Positions 1-42,164 of a stretch of DNA of 64,000 nt are shown piece after piece (within the stretch, counting starts at the first letter, position 1; each line of letters opens with the position of its first letter). The notes beneath the pieces are model-generated. The model ran no database searches, had not been told where the DNA came from, and saw only the letters and a program-made list of their open reading frames with translations. Source of the stretch: Bimastos eiseni (lineage: Eukaryota; Annelida; Clitellata; Crassiclitellata; Lumbricidae); NCBI GenBank assembly GCA_959347315.1, contig OY365815.1:964501-1028500 (forward strand), given 5' to 3'. The translations under genes and the position numbers were made by a program.

Positions 1-575
1 AATAGCAATCCCAGATTCTTTGATTCCTGCTCGATTAATTGAACGTCGTCGGCCACTGTTTTCTGGTCGATGTCTGGCATGGGATGTGACAGTGCCCGAC
101 ACCTACGCCAAGTCACATCTTGTCGACACATCTATCAGAGCTGGGGAAGCAGCCGAACGCGCAGCTAAGACGAAGAGGGCCAAGTATTCCACCATAACTA
201 ACACCCACGACTTCGTAGCCCTCTCCTTGGAATCCGGCGGCGCTTGGAGCAGTGAAGGACTGCAGTTCATCTCAGAGTTGGGTAGTCGAACGAGTGCTGC
301 AACCCACGATCCAATGGAGACGTCATTTCTGTTCCAGCGTATCTTGGTTGTTCTTCAGCGTGGGAACTCAGCCTGCCTCTTCGGGACATTGCCAATACTC
401 ACTTAGCTCATCATGGGCGATAACAGCAGAATAATAATAATAATAATCACGATCCAATGGAGACGTCATTTCTGTTCCAACGTATCTCAGTTGTTCTTCA
501 GCGTGGGAACGCAGCCTGCCTCTTCGGGACATTGCCAACACTCACTTAGCTCATCATGGGCGATAACAGCATAAT
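1..575 (+). mobile_element. 3' end of a retrotransposon, cut by the window edge
   Basis: An open frame enters from the left edge with no stop before position 20 and ends at a TAG at 404-406. The protein has a basic RRR segment followed by AWDVTVPDTYAKSHL (about residues 9-34), then ERAAKTKRAKYSTI and a C-terminal FLFQRILVVLQRGNSACLFG. This order, R-rich then DVTVPDTYA then FLFQR.SVxLQRGN, recurs at the C-terminus of retroelement-encoded proteins in many invertebrate genomes. I place it as the nuclease-like C-terminal part of a non-LTR element from memory of that family, not from a search. The last 124 bp (305-428) are repeated at 448-571 after an AATAAT tract, so two 3' ends lie in tandem. 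It could instead be a fragment of another transposon class. Confidence 0.55.
305..571 (+). repeat. Direct duplication of a retroelement 3' end
   Basis: Positions 305-428 and 448-571 match over 124 bp (offset 143) with only a few differences. An (AAT)n tract separates them. The second copy cannot encode the full domain. Confidence 0.8.
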
Positions 576-583
576 GTCAAACA

Positions 584-598
584 TATATAATAATAATG

Positions 599-644
<46 letters not shown>

Positions 645-722
645 CAACAGTAACAATAAATTAATAATAATAAACATAATAATAAACATAATAATAAACA
701 TAATAATGATAATAATAATAAC
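584..722. repeat. (AAT)n microsatellite
   Basis: Mostly AAT/ATA trinucleotides, interrupted by AAC and by three ATAATAAAC-type units. It lies directly after the retroelement 3' ends, so it probably grew from their tail. Long Asn or Tyr open frames here are shadows of the repeat. Confidence 0.9.
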
Positions 723-729
723 AGTGGTT

Positions 730-919
730 CGTGGACTTCGTTCTTGTACGATAAACTTACTTGCCTACTTATATAAATTTGAATACGCATGCGCTGTGCT
801 TAGTACACGCTGAATAATCCCGACCTGATCCCGACTGTAAATAACACGATGAATAATTTTGCTTCTTAAAAGTCCTGAAACGAAAGCCGTCTGGTCTCAA
901 ATCGACACGGAGACGCAAC
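730..919 (+). promoter_or_regulatory. Candidate ITPK1 promoter and 5' UTR
   Basis: This is the unique sequence between the upstream microsatellite and the first codon of ITPK1. It has a TATA-like TTATATAAAT at 769-778, about 145 bp before the ATG. Just after it is GCATGCGC at 787-794, which resembles the core of NRF-1 sites. The bases before the ATG, GCAACATGG, give A at -3 and G at +4, a strong start context. No transcription start can be read from sequence, and an upstream non-coding exon is possible. Confidence 0.4.
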
Positions 920-30270
<29,351 letters not shown>

Positions 30271-31870
30271 TGAACAGAGATTTAGTCTATACAATCTGGT
30301 TCCCTGCTGTGGTCAGCACTTGATACCCCATCTACCTTGCCCTTCTTTCACTGCACCAAGATTCTATCTGTATCTTCCAACAATCGGACGATATTGTTTG
30401 CATTTCATCCCGGACTTCAGATGATTCCGAATGCAGTCGGTGTTTCAGTACGACCAGCTTTATTATTTTTGTGTCAGCCATAGTCCGTTGTAAAGTTTTA
30501 CGTCAGTTTTCCTCTAGTTTTTAGCATTTTTGTCGATCTGTACAAATTGTTATACTCCTGAGAGATTCCGGTTTTTCTTCAGTGTTTTTACTTGGACTGA
30601 TTTTACCAGTTTTATCTGTTTTGCTGTTGTGACTTGTTTTCAAGATCAGAGCAGAGACATTCCATCGGCTGTTTTGTTAAGCCGTGAAATGGGGAGCGCT
30701 GCTTTGCTGATTGAGAAATTTGTATGAGGTCATCTTCAGGTCAATGGCTACAATGGATGACTTCCCGTGTTTCCAGATGAGAGCAGTTTGACCAATTGTG
30801 TCAATGTATAGATGTTGGCGTCATTGAACCGAACTTGAATTTTGCTTGTACATATATTATGTTTTTAGGATTTTATTTTTGACCTTAATGCCAGATAACT
30901 ATATGATAATTGTTTAGGTTCGACTTGTAGTGACTTTATGCTGTATATGAAAGAGATGGATGAGTATTGAAAGTGTCTGGTGGACCAGTTGTTCGGACAC
31001 TGCTGTCGTGTCTGTTTTTATCACAGACTTAGCACGTCTATTTTGAAAATGCGTTCAATTTTTTGCGATTTCTTCCAACCAGAGCAGGGTATCGTCTGAC
31101 CCTTGAGGACGCCAGGGTATTGTCTGACCCTTGAGGATGCAGGGTAGCATCAGACCCTTGAGGGCAGTGACCGTTGAGTTGAGTGCTCACATCGAATGTC
31201 TCACTTGCAAATCATAACCATCTGGTTGATTTAGAGCAAAGTTACTTGTTATTGATTAGTACTGTGGATAGGTGCCTTGTCATGTGTCATAATAATTATT
31301 ATGTTGTGGCACTATATAAATCTAAGGTAATGAGCATAAACTGTATGGAGTAACATTGACACATGTTGTTTTAGTGATTGAGGTCCAAGACCCAATCAGT
31401 CTACTCGACATTGCATAATTCCCGATTATCTATCTGTGCAATCTCAGTTTTTTTATCTGCTTTTAGTTGATGAATGTGTAATATGCCCATGCCATTTGTC
31501 CACATGAATCTAATGTAAGACCCATATTCTTGTATGTGACCCATGTAGATCCCATTATGCCCCTCCCCCCTCTAATGCCCATGTATGTGCTGGCAGGATA
31601 ACAACATAGACTGACTTAGGGTGACTGTCATATGACGAGCTCAGATAATATCAATCTGGTATTTAATCAATTCCTTCTTCACTTAAATGTTTTTATTCAA
31701 GCGAATATTGTAAACGCTATATGAATTTTCTAATGAATTAATGTATTTGGTGCTAAAAACACACAATTAGTGAGTTCTTGCCTTAACTTTTGTCCATGTA
31801 AAACCAAAACTTTGTCAGATTCGAGTGGTAACTGTTGTGGTCAGAATTGAAAATTAAAAGTCTGTAGTCT
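30271..31870 (+). other. Probable ITPK1 3' UTR
   Basis: Unique sequence after the stop. I see no AATAAA in the first 1.5 kb. ATTAAA occurs at 31853-31858, followed by a T-rich stretch, and the first clear AATAAA is at 32767. The true end is unknown. A roughly 30-bp repeat (about three copies, GGGTATYGTCTGACCCTTGA) lies at 31085-31165. CACTATATAAATC at 31309 may be a LINE tail relic. Confidence 0.5.
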
Positions 31871-34800
31871 TTGAGATGTTTTTCAGTTGTAAACATGTGG
31901 AAATAGTTGACTCAAAGTCTTTGATGATGTGCTGTCACTGGGAATTGGTTTTGATGCTAGGCATGTCAAGTCTTACTCAGATTCCTAATCTTACTAACTA
32001 TTGTGATTTGCATCTACAGGACAATTTTTATAGAACGTTGTTGACAGGTACTATTGAAACTATTCTTTGTATATGTGCGGTATATACCTTTTTATATGTA
32101 TTTGTGTGTATGCTAATGTTTCTTTGGCAAGTAATCATAAGACAGCGGATTAAAACTTTACTCAGATTCATTGAGTGGATTTTCTGCCTTGTATGAAGAA
32201 AAAAGGTCAACGATACTTTGAGATATTTTGTATTTTGTGAATAATTCATGTCTTTGTGATCTGAATTCAGAATTCTCTGACATCTGATGTTGTGCTTTTT
32301 CTTCCATATTTGATTATTCAACATTTCTTATATTTCTCATATCGTGGTGGGTTGGGCATTCGCTTATTGACCAGGGCATCCAGGATACGCATCATATACG
32401 AAAAACACAACAAAAATAGCATGATGATAATTAATTTTAAGTAGTCCACTCCATTAGTTACTCAATCATTTATAGTTGTCTATGATGGGAGCTGAAAATA
32501 AGTGCACAATGAATATGGCACGCAGGACAAGTGCGCACTGTCTGAAGCTAGTTGCAAAATCATTTAATGTATAGTTGTTTTCAGAACTGCACACAAAATA
32601 TTTGATAAAACTCCATTTTAGCATCGTGAATTGTTGTCTTTTCTTTGTATGAACTTCAGCGTTGCAAATTATTTTAAGGGAGATAGATTATTGCAGTGGA
32701 AGTAGACGTTGGGTAAGAGATGAACAAGTTTTATAGTAGAATTAGAAGCTGGATAAGTGATAAAAAAATAAATGTTTGAAGTTGAATAAGTGATGACAAA
32801 TATTTCATAGTAATTTACCTATCAAGTTAATTGGCACATTATATTTTATAGCTGCAAACTTTTGTCATGTGTGCTTTTGTCCTGCATGCTTTTGTCCTTT
32901 ACTGTCTATAACGTATGAAGCTCAATGGTTTTCAAAGATCTTGATAAGTAACTTCTCTTCACTTTACCACTGACTAGCTCGACCTCGGATTCAAATTCTC
33001 TGCGATTTTGTGAACTCTTCTGTTTAAGAATAATGGGCTCAGGATTGGAATGACTGGGTTGCGGTGTTTGTGTCACATTCAGTGAGGCACATACAATTAT
33101 GAGTTTCTTTAGTCGATTGAGATCGTGCAATAGAGAACCGGTGCAATAGAGAATTGAGAGATACTTAAAATAGCCTCTTGGGTTCTGTGATGAGTGATCA
33201 TTTTGGTTTGAATTAGGTCTGAGTGCTTGTAATTATTTACATGTGATCACTGGGATGATTGATATTTTATCCAATGATAAATGAGTGAGTAGTTGCCACA
33301 AGGTCGGGAGGAACTTTAGTGCTGTAACACTTCCTATGTCTCTGATTTTACCAAACTTTAACACATCTAATTATACCCTAAGTGGTTTTGTTTACTGAAA
33401 AGCGTTTTTAATTTGTAAAGTTACCTTTTTCAAAGCCATTTTTAATTTATCTTGAGACTGTATAATGGACAAGGGACACTTTTCATAGGCGTTGTCAGAT
33501 TATAATTTTTGTAGAGTAATTTTTTTATTTTACCTTTCTTCAAACATACCATATTGTGCAATAATTCCTTTATGCATGCCTAAGTTTCTTTAATTGCTCT
33601 TTGATTATTTCTTTAATAATTTGCTGTTTTAGATAAATTTTGAAATGCCAGCCTTGTTCAACTTGGATAAAAATGTTCTACCCAGTTTTTCTATGACATG
33701 AGATCTTCCAAGATTGTTTCTATAAGACCTCATTCAAACAAAGCCATCATATCGAATATGACAGGGCCATACCCAGCTATAATTGTGCCCTGTGCTTAGC
33801 ATCAAGTTTGCGCCCTCACATTTTGAAAATAGTGCATTTTATGAGATAATAAGTTATTCCATCCTGACATTTGTGCCCTTTCCACATTTGTGCCCAGGGC
33901 CTAGGCCCTGCTGACCCCCCTTTGGTACGACCATGATCGATGAGCTGTTTCATTAGCATATTGGAATTCTGATGAATAATTATTAATCTGATTGTTTTGT
34001 GTTGGTCTATTATTACAATCTTTTTTTAAAAATCAAATCATAGCAATCTATGTAAAATTGTATACGGAATATTGATAAACTGTCTCGTACACTTTTCAAC
34101 AGAACTGCATCAGGTAAATATGAACCCATGTTCCAACGTGGAATCTTGTTTGGGTTCCACCAAGAGTTCAAGGCAGGGTGCTATTCTCTGCTTTTTTTCA
34201 ATTGGTGCGTTTTTGATGCATTTTCATGCACTGAAGACTTATCCTTCAAGACATTAATACTTACGATTATATGTGCAAAGTAAACTGGATTCATCGATGT
34301 AACATTGAGAGAAATGTTGGCTGCCTCCAAATACTCCTATCATCTTATTATTTATTTCAAAGGTATACATTTTGTGTTGTGGCCTCCTAAAATGTTATTT
34401 TGTTTTCTGTTGTGAATAGATAATTTTACAGATTTTCAAGTGTTATTATAATCTGCATTTCACTGGGATTTGTCGAGTAGGCATGCTTGCATATTATGTC
34501 TGCAAGTTCGGATTTCGATGTTAAAGCAACTGTCAGTACAGTGTGATAAGCATGATTTAGAACATTGTTGGTCTCTTGAAGAAACGTGTACAATTTGTCA
34601 TGATGTAAATCTGTACAGAAACTTAATAAACTTCTTTAGTCTATTGTTTGGTGTTCATTACACAGTATATAGTAAATAAATATGGGTAGAGCCATAAGAT
34701 TGGAAGTTTATTTCCATGTAACAATTTAGGCCTGAAAGCCTATGGCCTGTAAGAAAAGGTTTCACTAGTGGTTCAAAAATAACAGTTTCGTGTATGTTTC

Positions 34801-35310
34801 TTTGTATGTGGTAATACCTTTCTAGCATGTAATGTCAAATGGTTAAGTGGTTCACCGACAAATAGTTGATGACAAATTGTTCGCTGATAAAAGGTGTATT
34901 AGACAAAATATAAGTTTGATTGATGATGATAATGCTTGAATTGATGAAAGTTATTCTTCCTAAATAGGTTATATATAAATGAAAAAAATGCTTGTTGAAA
35001 TAGAAATCAGATTATTTGAATAGAAGTTGGATTGATAAAAATAATATTTTATGAAACAGGAGGTGGATAAGTCACGTTAATTTATTTGAGGACCGCTATA
35101 TGCACGGACATATGTGATAACCGCAATTTAGCAGAGCCTTGTGCAGTTATTCGCGGGGCAGCATCATCTAAGTGCATACAAGGAGAGAGATTATGCCGAA
35201 ATACAGATCAAGCATGATGGTTGAAATGAGGAGAATCTAGTATTTGATAAGAGTCTAAACTTCACAAAATCTTTCACTGTTCTGTATCTGGTCAATTTTA
35301 TCGCACTGTC
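31871..35310. other. AT-rich spacer without a recognisable gene
   Basis: Open frames of up to about 106 codons have no domain and no exon signals. Two patches of the GAAGTTGGAT-type minisatellite occur, at 32695-32815 and 34905-35080. A GC-rich, C-run segment at 33765-33930 has no matching terminus. Confidence 0.55.
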
Positions 35311-35319
35311 TGAACAATG

Positions 35320-35395
35320 ATTCATATTGATTGATTGATTGATTCTGAGAATTTATGTATCACCTCTTCAAGAGACCTACTCTGAGGATCTTGCT
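35320..35395 (-). mobile_element. LINE 3' terminus, minus strand
   Basis: Reverse complement reads AGAGTAGGTCTCTTGAAGAG then GTGATACATAAATTCTCAG and (AATC)n, the same 3' end and tetranucleotide tail as the element at 10095-10330. Confidence 0.65.
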
Positions 35396-36044
35396 GTGCT
35401 AGCTACAACATTGTGCTAATGTTAGTGTTATCACGAGCATTAATATTACATCAGTTAGCCCAACACAGCTTGAGGTCTCAGATTTTAATATCACAGACAT
35501 TTGTCTTGTTGGTCTGTTTGGAATAATATCTGGTCTCATTAACATTTGTTTTAAAGGATTAAATTGATTGTCATTGATCAATACACGTGTATGAATATTG
35601 AATAGATGTGAGAAAATGTCTGAGCTATGTCAGGCTACGTAAATCAGGATTTCTCATATAAGAGCAGCTCCTTGAGACAGTTCTTTTGAATGTCCGATTC
35701 GTTAAAAGGCATCACAACAGACTGTTTTATTGTTCGTCTCTGCTGTCTGCATAATGGCTGCCTTCTGGATTGCGTTGACTTGTGTGGCTATTGTGTCACC
35801 AACGACGTTTGGTGACAGATTGAACGGCTGTACAGATGAGACATGCCTGGTAGCCTTACTATTGTCGTTTTGATACTGTACTCTGCAAATATACATTTTG
35901 CTTACATGTATGTATGAATGCATGTAGACACATGATAAATCTAGAGGTAAACATAATGCCATCTTGTACCTTGCAGAGTCTTTGCCCTCTTTTTTGTTAG
36001 CCAAAGCGGAGCAAAGTTGATCGGTATGAGGATAGTACCCTCCC

Positions 36045-36300
36045 CCCCGTCACCCGGACATTACCCCCATAGGACATTACCCCTCAGATATCACAATATT
36101 TCCATAGCGCATATATACATACATACATATATATATATTCATACATACAAATATGCATACATGTGTACATACATACATACATACCTATATGCATATATAC
36201 ACACATACATGCCTATATGCAGACTTGCAGCATTGCACACATAACTATACATATGCATACTTCAATTATGTAATGTCCGTGGGGGTAATGTCCTAGACTC
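36045..36300. mobile_element. Inverted GGACATTACCCCC ends around an (ATAC)n tract
   Basis: Left: CGGACATTACCCCCATAGGA then CATTACCCC. Right: ATGTCCGTGGGGGTAATGTCC, its reverse complement. Between them is an ATAC/ATAT microsatellite (36110-36250). Looks like a collapsed TIR element with a microsatellite filler. Confidence 0.55.
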
Positions 36301-36600
36301 AGTTGATCATCTAAAATTTCATGTGTTAGGATTTAAGCTGGAATAATGATTTTGACCAGTTCATAGTACCTTATTTACACAGTATTCAAGCATTATTGTG
36401 CTTTTCTGTCAAATTTTGCTATGTACAGCTGCAAGCTTTGAAGAGGGCGAAGCACTTGCAACGCAACGTTAGCGGAGGTCTCTCAAGAGAGGAAGCATTA
36501 CAAGATGAGGGTTAAGTAGCCATAACCTACATTATAAGATATTGTTTCATTTCACGTCAACGTTCATTTATATTATGTATAGCAATGTGCTGTCAGCACA

Positions 36601-36633
36601 GTGATCTATACTCACACAGTGAGTATAGATCAC
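36601..36633. repeat. 15-bp perfect hairpin
   Basis: GTGATCTATACTCAC, loop ACA, then the exact reverse complement. Confidence 0.85.
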
Positions 36634-37959
36634 ACCGAGTATCGATCAGTATGTCTATCAGATCAGATGTCATTTACATGTAGCTTTATATGGTTAGTAT
36701 GATAATTGCTTTCTTAGTTAGCACTGATCGGTTCAACAGTGGATAGGGCTACCGCTGCTCTCTTGGCAGATGATGACGATTGTTCTTGTATGTTAGGTTT
36801 GGATACACGTCTCAGTCTCAATGGAACGGAATCTGCTTTCAGCAAGAGAGGAAGCATACAGAAAGCAGTGTGTTGCTGTAGAGAGGGTTCAAATTCTGGT
36901 GGAACATGTAACTCAAGATATTTAAAAATTTGTACTTAGTTCTAATCAAATGTCTGTGCTGTTATTGCATACCACTATAATTATTTCGTCAGTTGCCTCT
37001 GAAGCTCGATCATAAAGTGGCCTAAAAGACATATGCGTTGTATTACCCAACTTTTCGTCATACTTTTCCGTTTCCAACGATTCAACATCGTTCATTCATT
37101 ACGAGAATTTTGGAGCACAAGAAATCTACTTTATTACATCTATTAATGTCACTCAGATAATTAATTTATTATTTGTAGTTAGCCATAAGATAATTCTTTT
37201 AATGAGTATCTAATATGAGTAATATCCATTCATCTAGGCCTACGCCTGTTTGCAATAACACCATTGCCACTAGTTCACTTTTGTCTCATTCTAGCATATT
37301 TATCATAAAAATAAAATGTGTTTGATCTTATAGTTCTATCTGAAATTCCTGGTGTCGGATGTGGTGCAAATTGTTGGCCCGGTTGGGCCTTTAAGATTTC
37401 GTGTAGTTGCAACGATGGACTGTTGTGCTGTGATTGTTATTGTCACTGGTGGTATGGTCCCGTCTGCATGCAGCGTGACGTCATCGACTACATCAATGTC
37501 TGAAAGGCTTCGCATAAACCTTAAATGGTTTTGATTCCAAAATTAGTGCAGATGTTTACAATTTACTTACAATACAAATACTAGAAAATTACAGTTTAAA
37601 GGCGCTTCTGACTATTCTTGATCGTTCATGTCTGTGCGTTTGCTTGCGATCCAACAAACTACATACATACTTACGTATACTAATAGAAGATCACTAGATG
37701 GCAGACTGACTATATTTCCGCTATATATTTTCGGTTAGTACGCACTGGATGTTGAAGCTTTTAATCGTTAGTGTTTCGACTTTCAAGAAGACCTGAGACA
37801 AAATTTTCGTTGATTTCTTTAAATATAAATGGTAAGGAGAAGGGAGGCATAAAAATCTATGTTACCGCACCGTGTCGCTAAACTGAAACAATTAAGATAA
37901 ACTGGTAAAATATGGTTTTAGCGTCGGTAAAATTATTTATTAACTAAGTGTTAACCCGT

Positions 37960-39910
37960 GATAAAGTTGCAAACCCACTCATTTATTTTTGAAAAAGGTA
38001 TTTTTACGCGAAAAGTTTGTAAATGGGGTCCGAATTACACCCTAGAAATCCGAAGAATTTGCGAATTGGGGAAATAGTGAAACTTTTTTAATTTATTATT
38101 GTACGGCTGTTGAATTTCCCATGCTTCGTATGTTAAAAAAAATTCTGCCTGTGTTATTATTCAGGTATAATATGTCAGAGTAAGTGTTTGCTTAGCTTTA
38201 GTTAGATCATGCTTGTGTTGGAGAACCGAGTGCAGGTGTTTTTGATTTTTTTCGTAGACGAGCGATAATATAGGTTGTGTTGGTCAACCATTTACAATAG
38301 GGTTGCCAACTGTCTCGGATGGTCGCGATAGTCCCGGAAACGACCCAGACACCCGTATTCCGGACATTTCTTATTTTGACCCGGAATTTAGGATTAGGTA
38401 ACCAGTTTTTTTTAATGAAAAAGTGGTTTTCATGCGAAAGTTTGTAAATGGTGTCCGGTCCGGAATACACCCTAGAAATCCGAAGAATTTGCGAATTAGG
38501 GAAATAGGGAATTTTTTTAATTTATTATTGTACGGCTGTTGACGGGTTGTAGTCCGACAGGTAAATAAAAAAATGTTTCGTATGTTAAGAAAAATTCTGG
38601 CAGTGTTATTATTCAGGTATAATATGCCAGAGTGTTTGCTTAGCTTTAGTTAGATTATGCTGGAGAACCGAGTGCAGGTGTTTTTGAAGGTTTTTCGTAG
38701 ATGAGCGAAAAATAGGGTTGCCAACTGTCGCGGAACGGCCGCGATAGTCCCGGAAGCTAAATTTTTTCGATGCTATGACCGTGGCCCATTATGAATGTTC
38801 ATAAATTAAGAAGAGCTAACGTAATCTATAATTGCCTTAATTCATATTCACGTGTCTTGGTCCTTGGGTAAAAGTAATAACATAGGAATGTTATTTACCA
38901 ATTCCTACAAAGCTTTTCAGCTTTATACGTTAGTTTTCTGCTTTTAGATAATTTTATTGTGCAGCGTTGTCTGTTTTTCTGAATGAACAAATGACAAACG
39001 AATAATTACACCGTTCAACGGCGTGGCGTTTATTTTCCATCGGGGTTTCTGTGCTGAGCGCGCCTCTGTATAGTTATTCTGTGAGAGGCGCTATATAAAT
39101 ATAACTATATGCAAAACATTGCAACCCAAGGATTTGATTGCAACCTAAGGATGCATGTTATTTAAAACTGCAAATTTCTCATTATAGGTAGCTTTTATAT
39201 TAAGAAAGTTTTAAATATAGCAAACATTTTTGGGTAGGTCTTGTCCTTTGCTTTGGCGCAATTAATTCAAAAATATTTTCCCGAAAATAAGTAACGTTTA
39301 CCTAATTAATTGACGTCATGTACGTTGTGCATTTATTCAATTTAACTGGATTTTTCACGTTTAGGCTAAATGGAAGCAGGATGTGATGAAAAGAATCCTA
39401 TCTAAGGAGAAGCTGGATGTGATGAAAATAATTATGTTTAATTAGAAGCTGGATGCGATTAAACGAATTATGCGCTGTGATGTTGAAAAAGTATCTGCGA
39501 TACCTTGCAAGTATTGCGATAGGCCTATAGCTACTTTATCGCAACATTAACATCAACAGCCCTGTAAAAACAACTTGGCTAAGGTATTTTTATTTTCAGA
39601 ACAATACGACGGGCAAAATGATAAAATAAAATGTATCAGTTGCCATTCTTAACTCGGAACAGTTTTATTTTAAAGCTGCTCACTACTGTTTACAGTAATT
39701 AGTCGGGGCTAATGCGTTAAGTCTATCACCATCAGAGCGAATATGCTAAATGAAAGATTATAAAACGTCATCAAATATCATGAATATTCATAATGGGCCA
39801 CGGTCTTGGCGTCGAAAAAAATGTTGCGTCCCTGAATAGACCCAGACCCCCCACCCTCCCTATTCCGGACAATTCTTATTTTGACCCGGAATTTAGGAAT
39901 AGGTAGGCCT
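37960..39910. repeat. Roughly 420-bp tandem repeat, third copy split by an insertion
   Basis: Landmarks recur 415-430 bp apart: CCTAGAAATCCGAAGAATTT at 38041 and 38471; GGTTGCCAACTGTC at 38301 and 38716; GCTTAGCTTTAGTTAGAT at about 38190 and 38638. The third copy stops at about 38755 (GATAGTCCCGGAA) and resumes at about 39830 (GACCCAGACCC, TTTTGACCCGGAATTTAGGA) on the far side of a TIR element. Confidence 0.85.
38755..39829. mobile_element. TIR element inserted in the 420-bp repeat
   Basis: Left end TTTTTTCGATGCTATGACC then GTGGCCCATTATGAATGTTC; the right end is its reverse complement with few mismatches (about 45 bp). Inside lie a LINE tail relic (GCGCCTCTG...GGCGCTATATAAATAT, 39055-39108) and GAAGCTGGATGTGATGAAAA repeats at 39365-39480. 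No transposase seen. Confidence 0.75.
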
Positions 39911-40019
39911 CAGTAATTACAATAGATTATGCGATTCATTGACATTGGCCAAATTCCATACAGTAATTCCATAAGTAATGCTGTAAAATACAACATTTTA
40001 ATTCTGAATGTTCATAATC

Positions 40020-42110
40020 ATTATTTAATCATAAGTGTTTCGACTTTCAAGAAGAATCACGGTTCAGATAATATATTAGCTCACGATTCAACTGCAACTG
40101 GCATTCTTCTACCTGTTAACCCGTGAGAAATCACAGATCGAACTTAATTTAACCTTATAAGGGCCAAAACGCACATTTGCTCTATAATTTTCCATTTTTA
40201 ATGATTCCTAAACGCTTGTGCTATTCACGTGTTTATAACGACAGCACACACACACGTGACTCGGGCAGCGACGTGAAGCTGTTAACTCGTGAAGAATCAC
40301 GTGTGTGATTATATTTTAGCTAATGATTCAACTGCAACTGGCACTCTGTTAGCTGTTAACCCGTGAAAAATCACAGGTCGTACTTAATTTAGCCTTACAT
40401 TACACGACCGGATAAGTTATTTTTCCGTGCGCTGAGAGGCCGTAGTTTAAAAATTAGACGTGGATGAAACGCTTTTTGAAACGCGCGGTCAATATTAAAA
40501 TGCGCCAAAAATACTCATTACCCGCTAAGATTTCACTTAATTTTAAAATACTGCAAATATACTTACATTACACGATGTATTTAATTTTAATAACTGCAAA
40601 TAGACTGACAAATATGCGAATAAAGGTTTTTTGAAACTCGAATCAGACATTTTGTTTGTTTAGTTGAAAGAGTCTAATAGCACCCGGTGCAGTAAGGTTT
40701 GTGAAAGATTTACGGAAAACCGTTGAGATCTATTATATACACTATATAACCTCATTGGGAAAACTTGCTATAGGTTACTGTACCCGTATCTGCGGACAGT
40801 CTATATTTAGTTCAGTCAGACTGACCGACGTATTAGGTAATTATTAGTTTAGGGCTAGCTGTTAACCCGTGAAGAATCACGGGTCGCAAAATACAATGGC
40901 TGACGATTCAACCCGTTTCTTCCAATTGCACAGAAAGGCTACAACTTGCGCCCGAAGGCAAGGAAATTCAGCGGCCGTCGCAATGTTTACAAGTGAAACG
41001 CCCTCTGAACAACGTTTTTTACACGCGTATATTAGTAACGGCGATTCAATCGATTCAAAATCGGGTTTCATCCATCAAGTGTGCATTTCATTTGAATAAC
41101 TGCAAATATACTTAACATTACAAGATCGGAAAATATAATAGCTCACGATTCAACCCGTTTCCTCCTATTGCACAGAAAGGCTACAACTTGCACCCCAAAG
41201 GCAAGGAAATAGGGGACTGTTGGCAGTTCCTAAAGTAGAAACAGGTGGCGCCAGTATGCACATAGGTCTAAGCAAAAAAAATTTATTGGCCATGCATTGT
41301 TTATTTATGTTGTTCCGATCTATGGCTGGCGTAAGAATTAAAATCTGATTCCATTATGGATAAACACTTAAATTTGAACACTATAAATGGAGAGAGGAGA
41401 GGGCAACCTATGTCTCATTTTTACGTCCAATCACAACGGACTTTCCATTTACCGCTGCGCGAACAAGAAAATTATAAATATTGCATGCAGGTTAAAATCT
41501 TCAGATCTAATAGGTTGCCGCCTTCTTTTCTTTTGAATTTTAGCGCGCAGGAATACGTACGCATTTTATAATTTAGCTAACTTTTTGAGTAGTTTTGCGT
41601 GAAGAAACATACATCACACACAATTTACCTCGGGTAGCTTACCCACATTTGATACTGGCGCCATCTATTTCACATAGTCCCCTATTCAGCGGCCGTCGCA
41701 ATGTTTACCCGTGAAGCGCCCTCTTGACAACGTTATTACACCCATGCTATTAGTAAAGGCGATTCAACCGATTCAAAACCGAGCTTCATCCATTAAGTGT
41801 GCATCTCATTTTAATAAATGCAAATATACTTACTTTACATGATGTATTTAATTTTAATAACTGCAACTATAATTACAGACACGTAAATAAATCCTTTTTG
41901 AAACTCGAATCAAACATCTGGTTACTTAATTCCAGCGACAGACGCAAGACAAACAGCACCAGATACAGTAAGGTTTACCAAAGATTTACGGAGAAACTGG
42001 CAAAACATTACTGTACTCAGTGACTTTTGCTGGGCAGACAGGCAAACAAAGATTCTACTTCCGCGGCCGAACCCGTAAACAAATTTCACGCGTGAAGACC
42101 TCAGCGCAGG
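40020..42110 (+). repeat. Tandem and dispersed repeat block with GTTAACCCGTGARRAATCAC units
   Basis: GTTAACCCGTGAGAAATCAC-type segments at about 40120, 40285, 40360 and 40862. A longer unit (CACGATTCAACCCGTTTCYT ... GCGGCCGTCGCAATGTTTAC ... GCAAATATACTTA) occurs at 40895-41110 and again at 41140-41830. The second copy is interrupted by 41211-41683. Confidence 0.75.
41211..41683. mobile_element. 473-bp TIR element with AT target duplication
   Basis: Ends AGGGGACT and AGTCCCCT, with GGCGCCAGTAT near both ends in inverted orientation. The paralogous uninterrupted copy reads AAGGAAATTCAGCGGCC at about 40960. Here it reads AAGGAAAT, element, ATTCAGCGGCC, so removing the element and one AT restores the copy exactly. 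A 2-bp AT duplication is reported for the ISL2EU group. Assignment is by that feature only. Confidence 0.8.
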
Positions 42111-42164
42111 CTCAAACATTGGCGCATGTCCATTGTTATAAACACCTAACATTTTTTAATATGC

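Noticed and set aside
554..813. Asn-rich and Tyr-rich open frames
   Set aside because: Translations of the (AAT)n tract.
31876..32196. 106-codon frame with hydrophobic segments
   Set aside because: AT-rich sequence, no family resemblance, no exon signals; expected by chance.
33765..33930. C-rich segment as a TIR element
   Set aside because: GTGCCC motifs recur but no inverted terminal pair or target duplication could be found.
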